Source of the DNA: Nocardioides renjunii
GTDB lineage: Bacteria; Actinomycetota; Actinomycetes; Propionibacteriales; Nocardioidaceae
Assembly (NCBI RefSeq): GCF_034661175.1
Contig: NZ_CP141058.1
Location: 3,224,001-3,288,000 of the forward strand
Length of the DNA: 64,000 nucleotides
Reading direction: 5' to 3'
The notes below the pieces were generated by a model. The model did not search any database, was not told the origin of the DNA, and saw nothing but the letters and a program-made list of their open reading frames with translations. Below, one piece after another: positions 18,310-25,307 of this stretch (position 1 is its first letter; the number at the start of each line of letters is the position of its first letter). Position numbers and translations under genes: made by a program.

Positions 18310-18325
18310 GGTGACCCGGGTCACC
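18310..18325. promoter_or_regulatory. Perfect 16-bp palindrome, likely TetR operator
   Basis: GGTGACCCGGGTCACC equals its own reverse complement. It directly abuts the TAGGCT -10 hexamer of the TetR gene and lies between the divergent yqgE-like and tetR-like starts. The position fits autorepression by blocking RNA polymerase. Confidence 0.7.
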
Positions 18326-18331
18326 TAGGCT
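18326..18331 (+). promoter_or_regulatory. -10 hexamer TAGGCT of the TetR gene (leaderless)
   Basis: TAGGCT is six bases before ATG 18338 and immediately follows the 16-bp palindrome. Confidence 0.65.
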
Positions 18332-18337
18332 GCGCTG

Positions 18338-18970
18338 ATGGACCCCCGCCGCCAGCGCTTCCCGGCCGAGACCAGGAGCGCCCTCGTCGACGTGGCGGTG
18401 CGGCTGTTCACCGAGGGCGGATACGCCGCCACCTCGCTCGACGCGATCGTGGCGGGGGCGGAGGTGTCGAAGGGCGCGCTCTACCACCACTTCAGCGGCA
18501 AGCAGGCGATCTTCGAGGCCGCGCTCGAGCAGGTGGAGCAGCGGGCCACCCTGGGGATCGCCGCGGCTGCCGACGGGCACGACGACCCGTGGGAGCAGGC
18601 GCACGCCGGCCTGCGCGCGTTCCTGCAGGCCGTCCAAGAGCCGGGCTACCGCCAGATCGTCGTCTCGGACGGACCCTCGGTGCTCGGGCCCGAGCGGTAC
18701 CGCGAGCAGGAGTCACGCTCGACGTACGCCGTCGTGCACCAGGTGGTCCGCTCGCTGCTGGCCGCCACGGACGGGGGTCGCGACGCGGCGATGGTCGACA
18801 CCTTCGCCCGGATCTTCTTCGGTGCGATGTCGGCCGTCGGGGGGTCCGTCGCCGTGAGCGAGGACCCCACGGCGGCCGCCGTGCGGGCCGAGACGGCCGT
18901 CGGCATGGTGCTCGCCGGGCTCCGGCAGGTGGTCGAGCACGGTGACCCCGTGCTCGACCCGACGCCGTAG
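18338..18970 (+). CDS. TetR/AcrR-family transcriptional regulator
   Basis: A 210-residue repressor. The N-terminal helix-turn-helix is TRSALVDVAVRLFTEGGYAA, then TSLDAIVAGAEVSKGALYHH and FSGKQAIFEAALEQV, a textbook TetR domain; the remainder is an all-helical ligand domain with no recognisable specificity. The perfect palindrome touching its -10 element suggests autoregulation. Targets may include the divergent YqgE-like gene. It converges on the DUF3048 lipoprotein gene with only three bases between stops. Confidence 0.93.
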   Translation: MDPRRQRFPAETRSALVDVAVRLFTEGGYAATSLDAIVAGAEVSKGALYHHFSGKQAIFEAALEQVEQRATLGIAAAADGHDDPWEQAHAGLRAFLQAVQEPGYRQIVVSDGPSVLGPERYREQESRSTYAVVHQVVRSLLAATDGGRDAAMVDTFARIFFGAMSAVGGSVAVSEDPTAAAVRAETAVGMVLAGLRQVVEHGDPVLDPTP

Positions 18971-18973
18971 GAC

Positions 18974-19987
18974 CTACTTGGCGAAGGTGACGTCGCCGTT
19001 GACGGCCGGCACCAGCTCGACCCACACCCGGCCCGCGGGCACGGTCAGCTCGCCGGACTTGGTCGACAGCTCGATGTCGCCGTGCAGGCCGTCCTTGCTC
19101 CACGTGCCGCGCACGACGCGACCGCCGTGGAAGAGCAGCGCGGCACCCTTGCCCTCGAACTTCGTCTCGGGGACCGGGTAGCCGGCCGGGTCGGTGTAGC
19201 CCGCGTCGCCCACCTTGACCCGCAGCACGAGCACGGAGTCGGCGGGGAACTGGTCACCGGCCGCGGCGTACGAGTCGGTGTTGACGTAGCCTCCGTCCTG
19301 GAACTGCCACGACGTCGAGTGCGCCCCGAAGTCGGCGGTGAGGGTGCGCGCCTTGACGCCCTGCGGCAGGTCGGCCTCGGTGCCCCACGGCAGGTAGGGG
19401 GGCGGCTCCTCCTCGGCGTCGAGCCGCTTGGAGATCTCGCCGAGCCGGGCGAACAGGTTGTAGGGCGCCGAGCGGGTGTTCTCGCGGTAGACGCCCGCGT
19501 CGCCCTCGGTGATCCACGGGATCCCGGCGCCGTTGATCCGGTTGATCGTCACGGGGGCGGCACCGCTGGTGACCACGGTGGCGCCCTGCGGGACGATGCC
19601 GATGTCGCTGGCCCGCATGGACCGCACGGGACCGATGCTGGCCGGGACCTGGGAGTAGTAGAACGCCGCCAGGCGGGTGTAGCCGCCCTCCACGAGCTCC
19701 TCGACGACGAGGTCCGCCGCGCCCAGGCCGACCTGCGGGGCGCTCGACGAGGTGTTGTCCACCTTGGTGACGATGACCGGGTGCTCGGGGGCCTTGCCGG
19801 TGCGCTCGAGGCCGGTGAGCGGCCAGTAGGTCGGCTCGGGCGGCTCGGTGGTCTCGGAGGCGGTCGGCTCGGCCGGGGCGGAGCTGCTGCCGCTCGGGGT
19901 GTCTTCGTCGTCCCCTCCGCCGCAGCCGGCGAGGAGGAGCGAGGCCGCGACGAACGCGGCGACGGCGGTGGGAAGACGGTGACGCAC
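18974..19987 (-). CDS. DUF3048 domain lipoprotein (YerB-like)
   Basis: A 337-residue exported lipoprotein with lipobox LLAGC at about residue 18-22 and a 30-residue Ser/Pro/Thr/Glu-rich tether. The body matches DUF3048: YWPLTGLERTGKAPEHPVIV, then TKVDNTSSSAPQVGLGAADL, VVEELVEGGYTRLAAFYYSQ and PASIGPVRSMRASDIGIV. The C-terminal part ends with a beta-rich domain (GRVVRGTWSKDGLHGDIEL). Related Bacillus YerB has no settled function; cell-envelope placement is clear. It lies downstream of the NlpC/P60 gene but is separated from it by a terminator-like hairpin, so it is probably separately transcribed. Confidence 0.92.
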   Translation of the reverse strand: MRHRLPTAVAAFVAASLLLAGCGGGDDEDTPSGSSSAPAEPTASETTEPPEPTYWPLTGLERTGKAPEHPVIVTKVDNTSSSAPQVGLGAADLVVEELVEGGYTRLAAFYYSQVPASIGPVRSMRASDIGIVPQGATVVTSGAAPVTINRINGAGIPWITEGDAGVYRENTRSAPYNLFARLGEISKRLDAEEEPPPYLPWGTEADLPQGVKARTLTADFGAHSTSWQFQDGGYVNTDSYAAAGDQFPADSVLVLRVKVGDAGYTDPAGYPVPETKFEGKGAALLFHGGRVVRGTWSKDGLHGDIELSTKSGELTVPAGRVWVELVPAVNGDVTFAK

Positions 19988-20042
19988 GGGGGCTCCGATC
20001 GAACGGGGGTGTCGAGCCGCTGGCTCTTCTGGGAAGTGTGGG

Positions 20043-20074
20043 GGCGCGCCTTCCCCGATCGGAGAAGGCGCGCC
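20043..20074 (-). terminator. Hairpin downstream of the NlpC/P60 gene
   Basis: GGCGCGCCTTC (20043-20053) pairs perfectly with GAAGGCGCGCC (20064-20074); the 10-base loop is itself partly palindromic (CCGATCGG). It is 80 bases after the stop of the NlpC/P60 gene on the minus strand. Confidence 0.7.
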
Positions 20075-20153
20075 ACAGGGTAGATCAGCAGGCTTTGCTT
20101 TTCAGGCGGAGCCGATCACTGTGACCGACGGCGCTCGCGCGCCGGTCGTCACG

Positions 20154-20711
20154 TCACCGGCGGAGGGTCCCGCCGAACCACTGCGAGGTCCACGGCACGG
20201 CCACGCGGACCCGCTGGCCAGAGCCCGGTGAGTGCACCATCAGCGCGTGCCCGCGGGTCCAGCGCAGGAAGATCGCCGCGTGGTAGACCCCGCCACTGCC
20301 CGTGAAGAACATCAGGTCGCCGGCACGCATGTCCTTCTTCGCCACCCGGCGCGTGAAGCCGGCCTGGGCCGACGACGTGCGCGGCACCGGGAACCCGGCG
20401 CGGCGGAAGCTGTAGTAGACGAGGCCGGAGCAGTCGAAGCGGTCGGGACCCGCGGCTCCGTACGCGTACGGGTTGCCGCGCTGCCGCAGTGCGGTGTTGC
20501 GCGCGGCGAGCACCCGCCCGGCCACGCGAGCCGCCGGGGACCGCTGGGCGGTCCTGGTCGCGGTGGTGGCGGTCTGCTGGGTGGTGCGGTCGGCGGTGCC
20601 GGCCCCACCGTCGGAGGCGGCGGCCGGGCTGGTCGTCAGCGTCGATGCGGTGAGGCCCAGTCCGGCGAGGGCGAGCGCGCAGGCTCGCGCCGTGCGAGAG
20701 GTCGCAGGCAT
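20154..20711 (-). CDS. Secreted NlpC/P60 peptidoglycan hydrolase
   Basis: A 185-residue exported endopeptidase that likely cleaves peptide stems of peptidoglycan. An N-terminal signal sequence (hydrophobic core ALALAGLGLTASTLTTSPAA) is followed by a Ser/Thr/Gln/Arg-rich linker. The catalytic domain from about residue 75 has GNPYAYGAAGPDRFDCSGLV with Cys94 as nucleophile, MRAGDLMFF and YHAAIFLRW with His144 as base; the third polar residue is probably His160. ATG 20711 follows AAAGGA. The 5' leader carries a c-di-AMP riboswitch, which is established for wall-hydrolase genes in actinobacteria, so the gene is expected to respond to c-di-AMP. Confidence 0.94.
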   Translation of the reverse strand: MPATSRTARACALALAGLGLTASTLTTSPAAASDGGAGTADRTTQQTATTATRTAQRSPAARVAGRVLAARNTALRQRGNPYAYGAAGPDRFDCSGLVYYSFRRAGFPVPRTSSAQAGFTRRVAKKDMRAGDLMFFTGSGGVYHAAIFLRWTRGHALMVHSPGSGQRVRVAVPWTSQWFGGTLRR

Positions 20712-20718
20712 GGTCGTT

Positions 20719-20905
20719 CCTTTCCCACGCCTGTGAGGTGAGCTGTCGGGTTGGGGCTGGAAAGTGCCCCGCCACCGTGTGGTGGCTTCACCCCGAGCCG
20801 ACGCGTGCAGCGCACGTACCGGCAGTGGAACCTGTGGGTCCCCCACTCCCGCCCTCAATGATCTCGGGGGTCCGTCCCGGTCGGGCGGGACTCGGCGTTG
20901 TCCGG
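20719..20905 (-). ncRNA. c-di-AMP riboswitch (ydaO/yuaA type) in the NlpC/P60 leader
   Basis: Read on the minus strand, the leader contains the ydaO-yuaA consensus blocks in order: GGGGGACCCACAGGTTCC, CGGGGTGAAGCCACCACACG, GGCGGGGCACTTTCC, then AACCCGACAGCTCACCTCAC followed by AGGCGTGGGAAAGGA. These match actinobacterial c-di-AMP riboswitches upstream of resuscitation-promoting and NlpC/P60 wall enzymes. The last block overlaps the ribosome-site region just before ATG 20711. A hairpin, GGCGGTC/GACCGCC at 20910-20927, lies just upstream. The exact 5' boundary is uncertain. Confidence 0.85.
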
Positions 20906-20940
20906 GACGGGCGGTCTTCCGACCGCCGTCCAACGTGACA

Positions 20941-20976
20941 GAGGCCGGGGGCGCACGCAAAACGCTCCCCGGCCTC
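20941..20976 (-). terminator. Terminator hairpin of the FabG-like gene
   Basis: GAGGCCGGGG (20941-20950) pairs with CCCCGGCCTC (20967-20976). It lies 29 bases past the stop of the short-chain reductase on the minus strand and ahead of the riboswitch leader, separating the two units. Confidence 0.75.
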
Positions 20977-21004
20977 CACGCGTGGCACGTGGCCAGCGTC
21001 ACGC

Positions 21005-21772
21005 TCAGCCGAGCTTGCGACCACCGTCGACGTAGAGGGTCTGGCCGGTGATGAAGGCCGCCTCGTCGCTGCAGAGGAACGCGGCAGCGGCGGCGATGTC
21101 CTCGGGCTGGCCGACGCGCCGCACGGGCGTGGCCTCGGCGTTGAGCCGCTGCAGCTCCTCGGGCTCCATCTTGAGGCGGCGCGCGGTGGCGTCGGTCATC
21201 TCGGTGACGATGAAGCCGGGGGCGATCGCGTTGGCGGTGATGCCGTAGGGGCCGAGCTCGATCCCCAGCGTGCGGGTGAGGCCCTGGATGCCCATCTTGG
21301 CGGCGCTGTAGTTGGCCTGGCCGCGGTTGCCCAGCGCGGAGACGCTGGAGAGGTTGAGGATCTTGCCGTACCTCTGCTCCACGAAGCGGGCCTGCGCGGA
21401 CTTGGTCATGTTGAACACGCCCTTGAGGTGGACGTTCATCACCAGGTCCCAGTCCTCCTCTGTCATCTTGAACAGCAGGTTGTCGCGGGTGACGCCGGCG
21501 TTGTTGACGAGGACGTGGATGCCACCGAGCTCGTCCACGACGCGCTGCACCGCTGCCTCTGCGGCGGCGGAGTCCACGACGTCGCAGCCGATGCCGACGG
21601 CCCCGGCGCCGCCCACCGTCTCCAGGCGCGTGGCGGCGTCCTGGGCCGCCGCCTCGTCGAGGTCGAGGACGGCGATCGAGGCGCCCTCGGAGGCGAACCG
21701 CTGGGCGATCCCGAAGCCGATGCCTCGTGCTGCTCCGGTGATGACGGCGACCCGCCCGTCGTAACGACCCAT
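21005..21772 (-). CDS. fabG: Short-chain dehydrogenase, 3-oxoacyl-ACP reductase FabG-like
   Basis: A 255-residue NAD(P)-dependent reductase. The Rossmann motif TGAARGIG is at residues 12-19, NNAGVTRDNLLFKM follows the fourth strand, the catalytic serine lies in LNLSSVSALGNRGQ and the YxxxK pair in ANYSAAKMGIQGLTR, and the C-terminus ITGQTLYVDGGRKLG is that of FabG-type proteins. The substrate is probably a 3-oxoacyl-ACP or -CoA, but many such paralogues act in degradation, so the name is provisional. ATG 21772 follows GAGGAG nine bases upstream, a conventional leadered start. Single gene. Confidence 0.88.
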   Translation of the reverse strand: MGRYDGRVAVITGAARGIGFGIAQRFASEGASIAVLDLDEAAAQDAATRLETVGGAGAVGIGCDVVDSAAAEAAVQRVVDELGGIHVLVNNAGVTRDNLLFKMTEEDWDLVMNVHLKGVFNMTKSAQARFVEQRYGKILNLSSVSALGNRGQANYSAAKMGIQGLTRTLGIELGPYGITANAIAPGFIVTEMTDATARRLKMEPEELQRLNAEATPVRRVGQPEDIAAAAAFLCSDEAAFITGQTLYVDGGRKLG

Positions 21773-21884
21773 CTCGTTGACTCCTCGATCTCGGTGGCTG
21801 CTTGTCGTCGGAGCGTAGTGGGCGCGCATCGCCAGAAGTCGTGAAGGTTCGGTGCAGGCGTCGCGCCGGCCGGTCCTTCCTCGC

Positions 21885-21890
21885 TACGGT
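21885..21890 (+). promoter_or_regulatory. -10 hexamer TACGGT of the PAP2 gene (leaderless)
   Basis: TACGGT lies six bases before ATG 21897. Confidence 0.55.
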
Positions 21891-21896
21891 GAGCGG

Positions 21897-22946
21897 ATGG
21901 GACGGGGGGACTTCCGCGGCGCCGTCGCCGTGGCGGCGGCGATGGCCGTCGCCACCGTGCTCGTCGCCGCGGCCTATGACTTGCCGGTGCGCGACCCGGA
22001 CGGGGTGTCGATCCCGACCTGGGTGCGGCTGCCGGCGATCGTGCTGCTCGCGGTCGCGCTGGACGTCGTGCCGCGCTGGGTGGCCGCCACCCGACGTGAC
22101 CGGGACGGAGCCTGGCAGGCGCTGCGCGGGGTGGTCCGCGAGCGCTGGAACCGCGACCAGGTCCGGTTCACCGTCATCGGCCTCGCCGCCTGGTACGTCT
22201 CCTACGTCGCGTTCCGCAACCTCAAGGGCTACCTCCCCTTCGTCACCGAGCGGCTCTGGGACACCGAGCTCGCCAGCGCCGACCGGCTGCTGTGGCTGGG
22301 CCACGACCCGGCCGACGTGCTGCACCAGGTGCTCGGCACCGGCTGGGCGGCGTGGCTGATGTCGGGGGTCTACGTGCTGTGGATCGGCCTGGTGCCGGCG
22401 ATGCTGGCGATCGCGCTCGTGTGGACCCGGCGCTCGCGCACCGGCGAGCTCTACGTCACCGCGGTCTCGTTCAACTGGCTGATCGGCGTGGCGGTCTACT
22501 ACCTCGTCCCGTCGCTCGGGCCGATCTACTCCGCGCCGCGCGACTTCGCGGGGCTGCCCGACACGTTCAACACCGGGGTCCAGGACCTGCTCCTCGACGA
22601 CCGCGTCGCCGTCCTGGCCGGCGCCTGGGACACCCGAGCCGTCCAGACCATCGCCGCGTTCGCGTCGCTGCACGTCGCCATCACGGTGACCACGTGCCTG
22701 GTCGCCGAGCTGATCCGGCTCCCCCGCTGGATCCGCGTCACCGCGTGGACCTTCGCGGTGCTGACGTCGCTGTCGACGGTCTACCTCGGCTGGCACTTCT
22801 TCGTCGACGTGGTCGCCGGCGCGGCCGTCGGGGTCGTGGCGGTCGTCCTCGGCGCCCGCGTGACCGGTCACCCGCTGCGGCGGCGTGACCAGCCGTGGTC
22901 ACGGCCGGCGCTGGTGCGCGAGGACGCGCAGCAGGCGGCGGACTAG
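21897..22946 (+). CDS. PAP2-superfamily membrane phosphatase/phosphotransferase (AUR1-like)
   Basis: A 349-residue integral membrane protein with about six or seven membrane segments. Phosphatase motif 2 is AAFASLHVAITVTTC and motif 3 is STVYLGWHFFVDVVAGAAVG, giving the His and Asp of the PAP2 active site; the upstream Arg-containing motif 1 is less clear. The order matches the inositol phosphotransferase-like (PAP2_3) branch, so lipid phosphate transfer or dephosphorylation at the membrane is likely. ATG 21897 is chosen because a TACGGT hexamer is six bases upstream. Single gene, convergent with the deoxyribosyltransferase-like gene. Confidence 0.88.
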   Translation: MGRGDFRGAVAVAAAMAVATVLVAAAYDLPVRDPDGVSIPTWVRLPAIVLLAVALDVVPRWVAATRRDRDGAWQALRGVVRERWNRDQVRFTVIGLAAWYVSYVAFRNLKGYLPFVTERLWDTELASADRLLWLGHDPADVLHQVLGTGWAAWLMSGVYVLWIGLVPAMLAIALVWTRRSRTGELYVTAVSFNWLIGVAVYYLVPSLGPIYSAPRDFAGLPDTFNTGVQDLLLDDRVAVLAGAWDTRAVQTIAAFASLHVAITVTTCLVAELIRLPRWIRVTAWTFAVLTSLSTVYLGWHFFVDVVAGAAVGVVAVVLGARVTGHPLRRRDQPWSRPALVREDAQQAAD

Positions 22947-22965
22947 CGGTCCCCGCCCGTCTCCG

Positions 22966-23313
22966 TCACGACGGGTCCGACTCCGCGACCGGGTGGGTGA
23001 ACGAGACCGGCTTCCCGGTGGCCCGCGCGTGGGCGATCTCGCGGGTGGTGGACTCGCCGACGTAGCCGCCGGGGTTGACGACAAGGACGCGGTCGGCCAG
23101 GTCGATCTTGCGCAGGTGCAGGACGCCGAGCGCTGCCTTCTGCGCGTCCGTCGGCACACCTGCTGCGTCGTGCTCGGAGCGCGCGAAGACCCCGGGCGCG
23201 ACGACGATGGCACCCGCGAGGGTCAGGTCGCGGTTCGCGGCGGCCATCTCGTCCGCGAACCGGGCGGAGCCGCAGAGGCAGACGATCTCGGGGCGGTCGG
23301 GCACGTCAGGCAC
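22966..23313 (-). CDS. Nucleoside 2-deoxyribosyltransferase-like protein
   Basis: A 115-residue Rossmann-like protein: PEIVCLCGSARFADEMAAAN, then RDLTLAGAIVVAPGVFARSE, LHLRKIDLADRVLVVNPGGY and VGESTTREIAHARATGKPVS. The CGSxRF start, ADRVLVVNPGGYxGxSTxxE core and GKPV ending are those of a widespread conserved family related to nucleoside 2-deoxyribosyltransferases. The Glu in STTREI fits the catalytic glutamate of that fold. The GTG start at 23313 overlaps the HIT gene stop by eight bases, so the two are co-translated. The substrate is unknown. Confidence 0.82.
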   Translation of the reverse strand: MPDVPDRPEIVCLCGSARFADEMAAANRDLTLAGAIVVAPGVFARSEHDAAGVPTDAQKAALGVLHLRKIDLADRVLVVNPGGYVGESTTREIAHARATGKPVSFTHPVAESDPS

Positions 23314-23731
23314 CGGTCTGGTCGGCGAGCGCGTCGCGCAGCCGCTCGGCGTACGACGCCGCCTCGCCGTCGGCGTACTTCGTGCGCGGCCAGAAGAAGC
23401 CGCGCAGCCCGTCGCCCTTGGTGCGCGGGACGACGTGGAGGTGCAGGTGGGGCACCGACTGGCTCACCGTGTTGTTGATCGCGACGAAGGAGCCCTGCGC
23501 GCCGAGCCCGTCCTTCACGGCGCTCGCGAGCCGCTGCGCCGCCGCCAGGAACGCGTCGCGCAGCCCGGCCGGCAGGTCGGGCAGCGTCTCGACGTGCTCG
23601 CGGGGCACGAGGAGCACGTGCCCCCTGAAGACCGGGCGCGTGTCGAGGAAGGCCACGAGGTCGTCCGTCTCGAGCACGGTGTGGCCGGGCAGCTCGCCGG
23701 CGATGATCTGGCAGAAGACACACGCGGTCAC
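23306..23731 (-). CDS. HIT-family nucleotide hydrolase
   Basis: A 141-residue histidine-triad protein: CVFCQIIAGELPGHTVLETD with a CxxC zinc pair, GHVLLVPREHVETLPDLPAG, and the triad HLHLHVVPR at residues 95-103, with His97 as the predicted nucleophile. HIT proteins cleave nucleoside phosphoramidates or dinucleoside polyphosphates in the cytosol. The start is GTG 23731. It overlaps the next gene, a nucleoside-deoxyribosyltransferase-like protein, which fits a small nucleotide clean-up operon; that is inference. Confidence 0.93.
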   Translation of the reverse strand: MTACVFCQIIAGELPGHTVLETDDLVAFLDTRPVFRGHVLLVPREHVETLPDLPAGLRDAFLAAAQRLASAVKDGLGAQGSFVAINNTVSQSVPHLHLHVVPRTKGDGLRGFFWPRTKYADGEAASYAERLRDALADQTGA

Positions 23732-23773
23732 GGACCGGATGCTGCCACAGCGGCTCCGGCGCCCGCGGCGCAG

Positions 23774-23779
23774 TAGCGT
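23774..23779 (+). promoter_or_regulatory. -10 hexamer TAGCGT of the Imm5-like gene (leaderless)
   Basis: TAGCGT lies six bases before ATG 23786. Confidence 0.55.
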
Positions 23780-23785
23780 CGCCGC

Positions 23786-24295
23786 ATGATCCTGCCGGAG
23801 GTCCGCGACCCGCGGATGGTGACCGTCCGGCGCGGCGGCACGCTCACCGACGAGGACCACCGGCTGCTCGCGCGCTGGGCCGCCGACTGCGCCGAGCACG
23901 TCCTGCCGCTGTTCGAGGCGGTGCGTCCGCAGGACGTCCGGCCCCGTGAGGCGATCGAGGCCGTTCGCGCCTGGTCCCGCGGGGAGCGCCGGATGATGGA
24001 GACCCGCGCGGCGGGCGGGCACGCCATGGGAGCCGCCCGCGACCTGCGCGGCGCACCGCGCTTCGCGGCGTACGCCGCAGGGCAGGCCGCGGTGGTCGCG
24101 CACGTCGCCGAGCACGACCTCGGTGCGGCGGCGTACGCCGTCAAGGCCGCGGTGGCGGCGGCGCCGGCCGACGGGGCGGAGCAGGCCAGGCAGGCGGAGA
24201 ACCGCTGGCAGCGCGACCGGCTCCCGGACGCGGTCCGCGACCTGGTGCTGGCGGACCAGCAGCGGCGCAACAGCATCTGCTGGAACGTCTTCTAG
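23786..24295 (+). CDS. Imm5-like putative immunity protein
   Basis: A 169-residue helical, cytosolic protein with the pattern of the Imm-5-like family: LLARWAADCAEHVLPLFEAV, then PREAIEAVRAWSRGERRMME, GAARDLRGAPRFAAYAAGQA, AVVAHVAEHDLGAAAYAVKA and ENRWQRDRLPDAVRDLV. Such proteins are annotated as immunity proteins of polymorphic toxin systems, but many occur alone. No toxin is seen beside it. The TAG stop at 24293-24295 forms part of the -10 hexamer of the next gene. The family match is by memory of its Ala/Arg-rich pattern, so treat the function as a label only. Confidence 0.72.
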   Translation: MILPEVRDPRMVTVRRGGTLTDEDHRLLARWAADCAEHVLPLFEAVRPQDVRPREAIEAVRAWSRGERRMMETRAAGGHAMGAARDLRGAPRFAAYAAGQAAVVAHVAEHDLGAAAYAVKAAVAAAPADGAEQARQAENRWQRDRLPDAVRDLVLADQQRRNSICWNVF

Positions 24296-24298
24296 GCT
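24293..24298 (+). promoter_or_regulatory. -10 hexamer TAGGCT of the BtuF-like gene, overlapping a stop codon
   Basis: TAGGCT lies six bases before ATG 24305; its first three bases are the TAG stop of the Imm5-like gene. Confidence 0.6.
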
Positions 24299-24304
24299 CG
24301 CGGG

Positions 24305-25174
24305 ATGCGCATCGTCTCCCTCATCCCCTCCGCGACGGAGATCCTGTTCGCGCTCGGCGCGGGCGACGACGTGGTCGGGGTGACCTTCGAGTGCGACCAC
24401 CCGGCCGAGGCGCGGGAGCGCCGCGTCGTGTCGACGTCCGCGATGCCGGAGGGGCTCACGCCGAGGGGGATCGACGACTTCGTCGGCGCGGCCCTGGCCG
24501 CCGGGGAGGACCTCTACCGCCTCGACAGCGGCGCGCTGGCCGAGCTCGACGCCGACCTCGTCGTGACGCAGGACCTGTGTGCCGTGTGCGCGGTGGACGT
24601 GGGGACCGTCGACGACGCCCTGTCCTACCTCGGCTGCCGCGCCGACGTCGCGACGATCGACCCGCACACGCTCGACGACGTGCTGGCCTCGGTCCGCGAG
24701 GTCGGCCGCCTCACCGGCCGGGAGGAGGCCGCCGCGACGCTCGTCGCGTCCCTCGACGCCCGGCTGCAGGCGGTCGCCGACCGCGTCGCTGGGCGGGCGC
24801 GGCCCCGCGTGCTGGTGCTGGAGTGGACCGATCCGCCGTTCGCGCCCGGGCACTGGATCCCCGAGATGGTCGTCCGCGCCGGCGGGGAGCCGACGCTGGG
24901 CGTCGCCGGCACCCGGTCGAGCCGGATCACGTGGGACGACGCCGTCGGCTCGCGGCCCGACGTGGTGGTGTGCGCCCCGTGCGGCTTCGGCCTCGACGGC
25001 AGCGCCGCCCTCGCGGCGGACGTGCGCCACCGCTTCCCCGGCGTCCCGGTGTGGGCCGTCGACGCCGACGGGCACTTCGCCCGCCCCGGCCCGCGGCTCG
25101 TCGACGGGGTCGAGGCGCTGGCCGGCATCCTCCACCTGCACGGCGACGAGCCCCGTGCGGCCAGGCGGGTCTGA
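24305..25174 (+). CDS. BtuF-like cobalamin-binding domain protein without a signal peptide
   Basis: A 289-residue protein with the class III periplasmic-binding fold of BtuF/FecB: MRIVSLIPSATEILFALGAG, then DDVVGVTFECDHPAEARERR, ELDADLVVTQDLCAVCAVDV and RVLVLEWTDPPFAPGHWIPE. The N-terminus is the first strand of the fold, so no export signal is present. This cytosolic orphan branch is widespread and is annotated as cobalamin-binding. No BtuC/BtuD permease or ATPase is nearby. A role as an intracellular cobamide or haem binder is plausible but unproven. A hairpin at 25192-25206 follows it. Confidence 0.85.
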   Translation: MRIVSLIPSATEILFALGAGDDVVGVTFECDHPAEARERRVVSTSAMPEGLTPRGIDDFVGAALAAGEDLYRLDSGALAELDADLVVTQDLCAVCAVDVGTVDDALSYLGCRADVATIDPHTLDDVLASVREVGRLTGREEAAATLVASLDARLQAVADRVAGRARPRVLVLEWTDPPFAPGHWIPEMVVRAGGEPTLGVAGTRSSRITWDDAVGSRPDVVVCAPCGFGLDGSAALAADVRHRFPGVPVWAVDADGHFARPGPRLVDGVEALAGILHLHGDEPRAARRV

Positions 25175-25191
25175 GCGACCCCGCACCGAGC

Positions 25192-25206
25192 GGCGGCTCA
25201 GCCGCC
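25192..25206 (+). terminator. Short hairpin after the BtuF-like gene
   Basis: GGCGGC (25192-25197) and GCCGCC (25201-25206) pair around TCA, 18 bases past the stop. It is GC-rich and lacks a U-tract. Confidence 0.5.
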
Positions 25207-25260
25207 CAGTCCGGCCCGGTGGGCGGGCAACACCGGCTGCGACCGCCTGAACGACGACGA

Positions 25261-25297
25261 GGCGAGGTGTCCCGCATGGAGTGCGGGACACCTCGCC
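25261..25297 (-). terminator. Terminator hairpin of ssrA
   Basis: GGCGAGGTGTCCCGCA (25261-25276) pairs perfectly with TGCGGGACACCTCGCC (25282-25297) around the loop TGGAG. It begins 10 bases beyond the tmRNA 3' end on the minus strand. The surrounding stretch 25175-25307 holds no gene. Confidence 0.9.
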
Positions 25298-25307
25298 TCG
25301 TGACGAG

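Noticed and set aside
22966..23313. Deoxyribosyltransferase-like gene as a full nucleoside transferase
   Set aside because: It is shorter than typical catalytic family members and only the fold pattern is visible, so it is kept as a fold-level call and not given a specific reaction.
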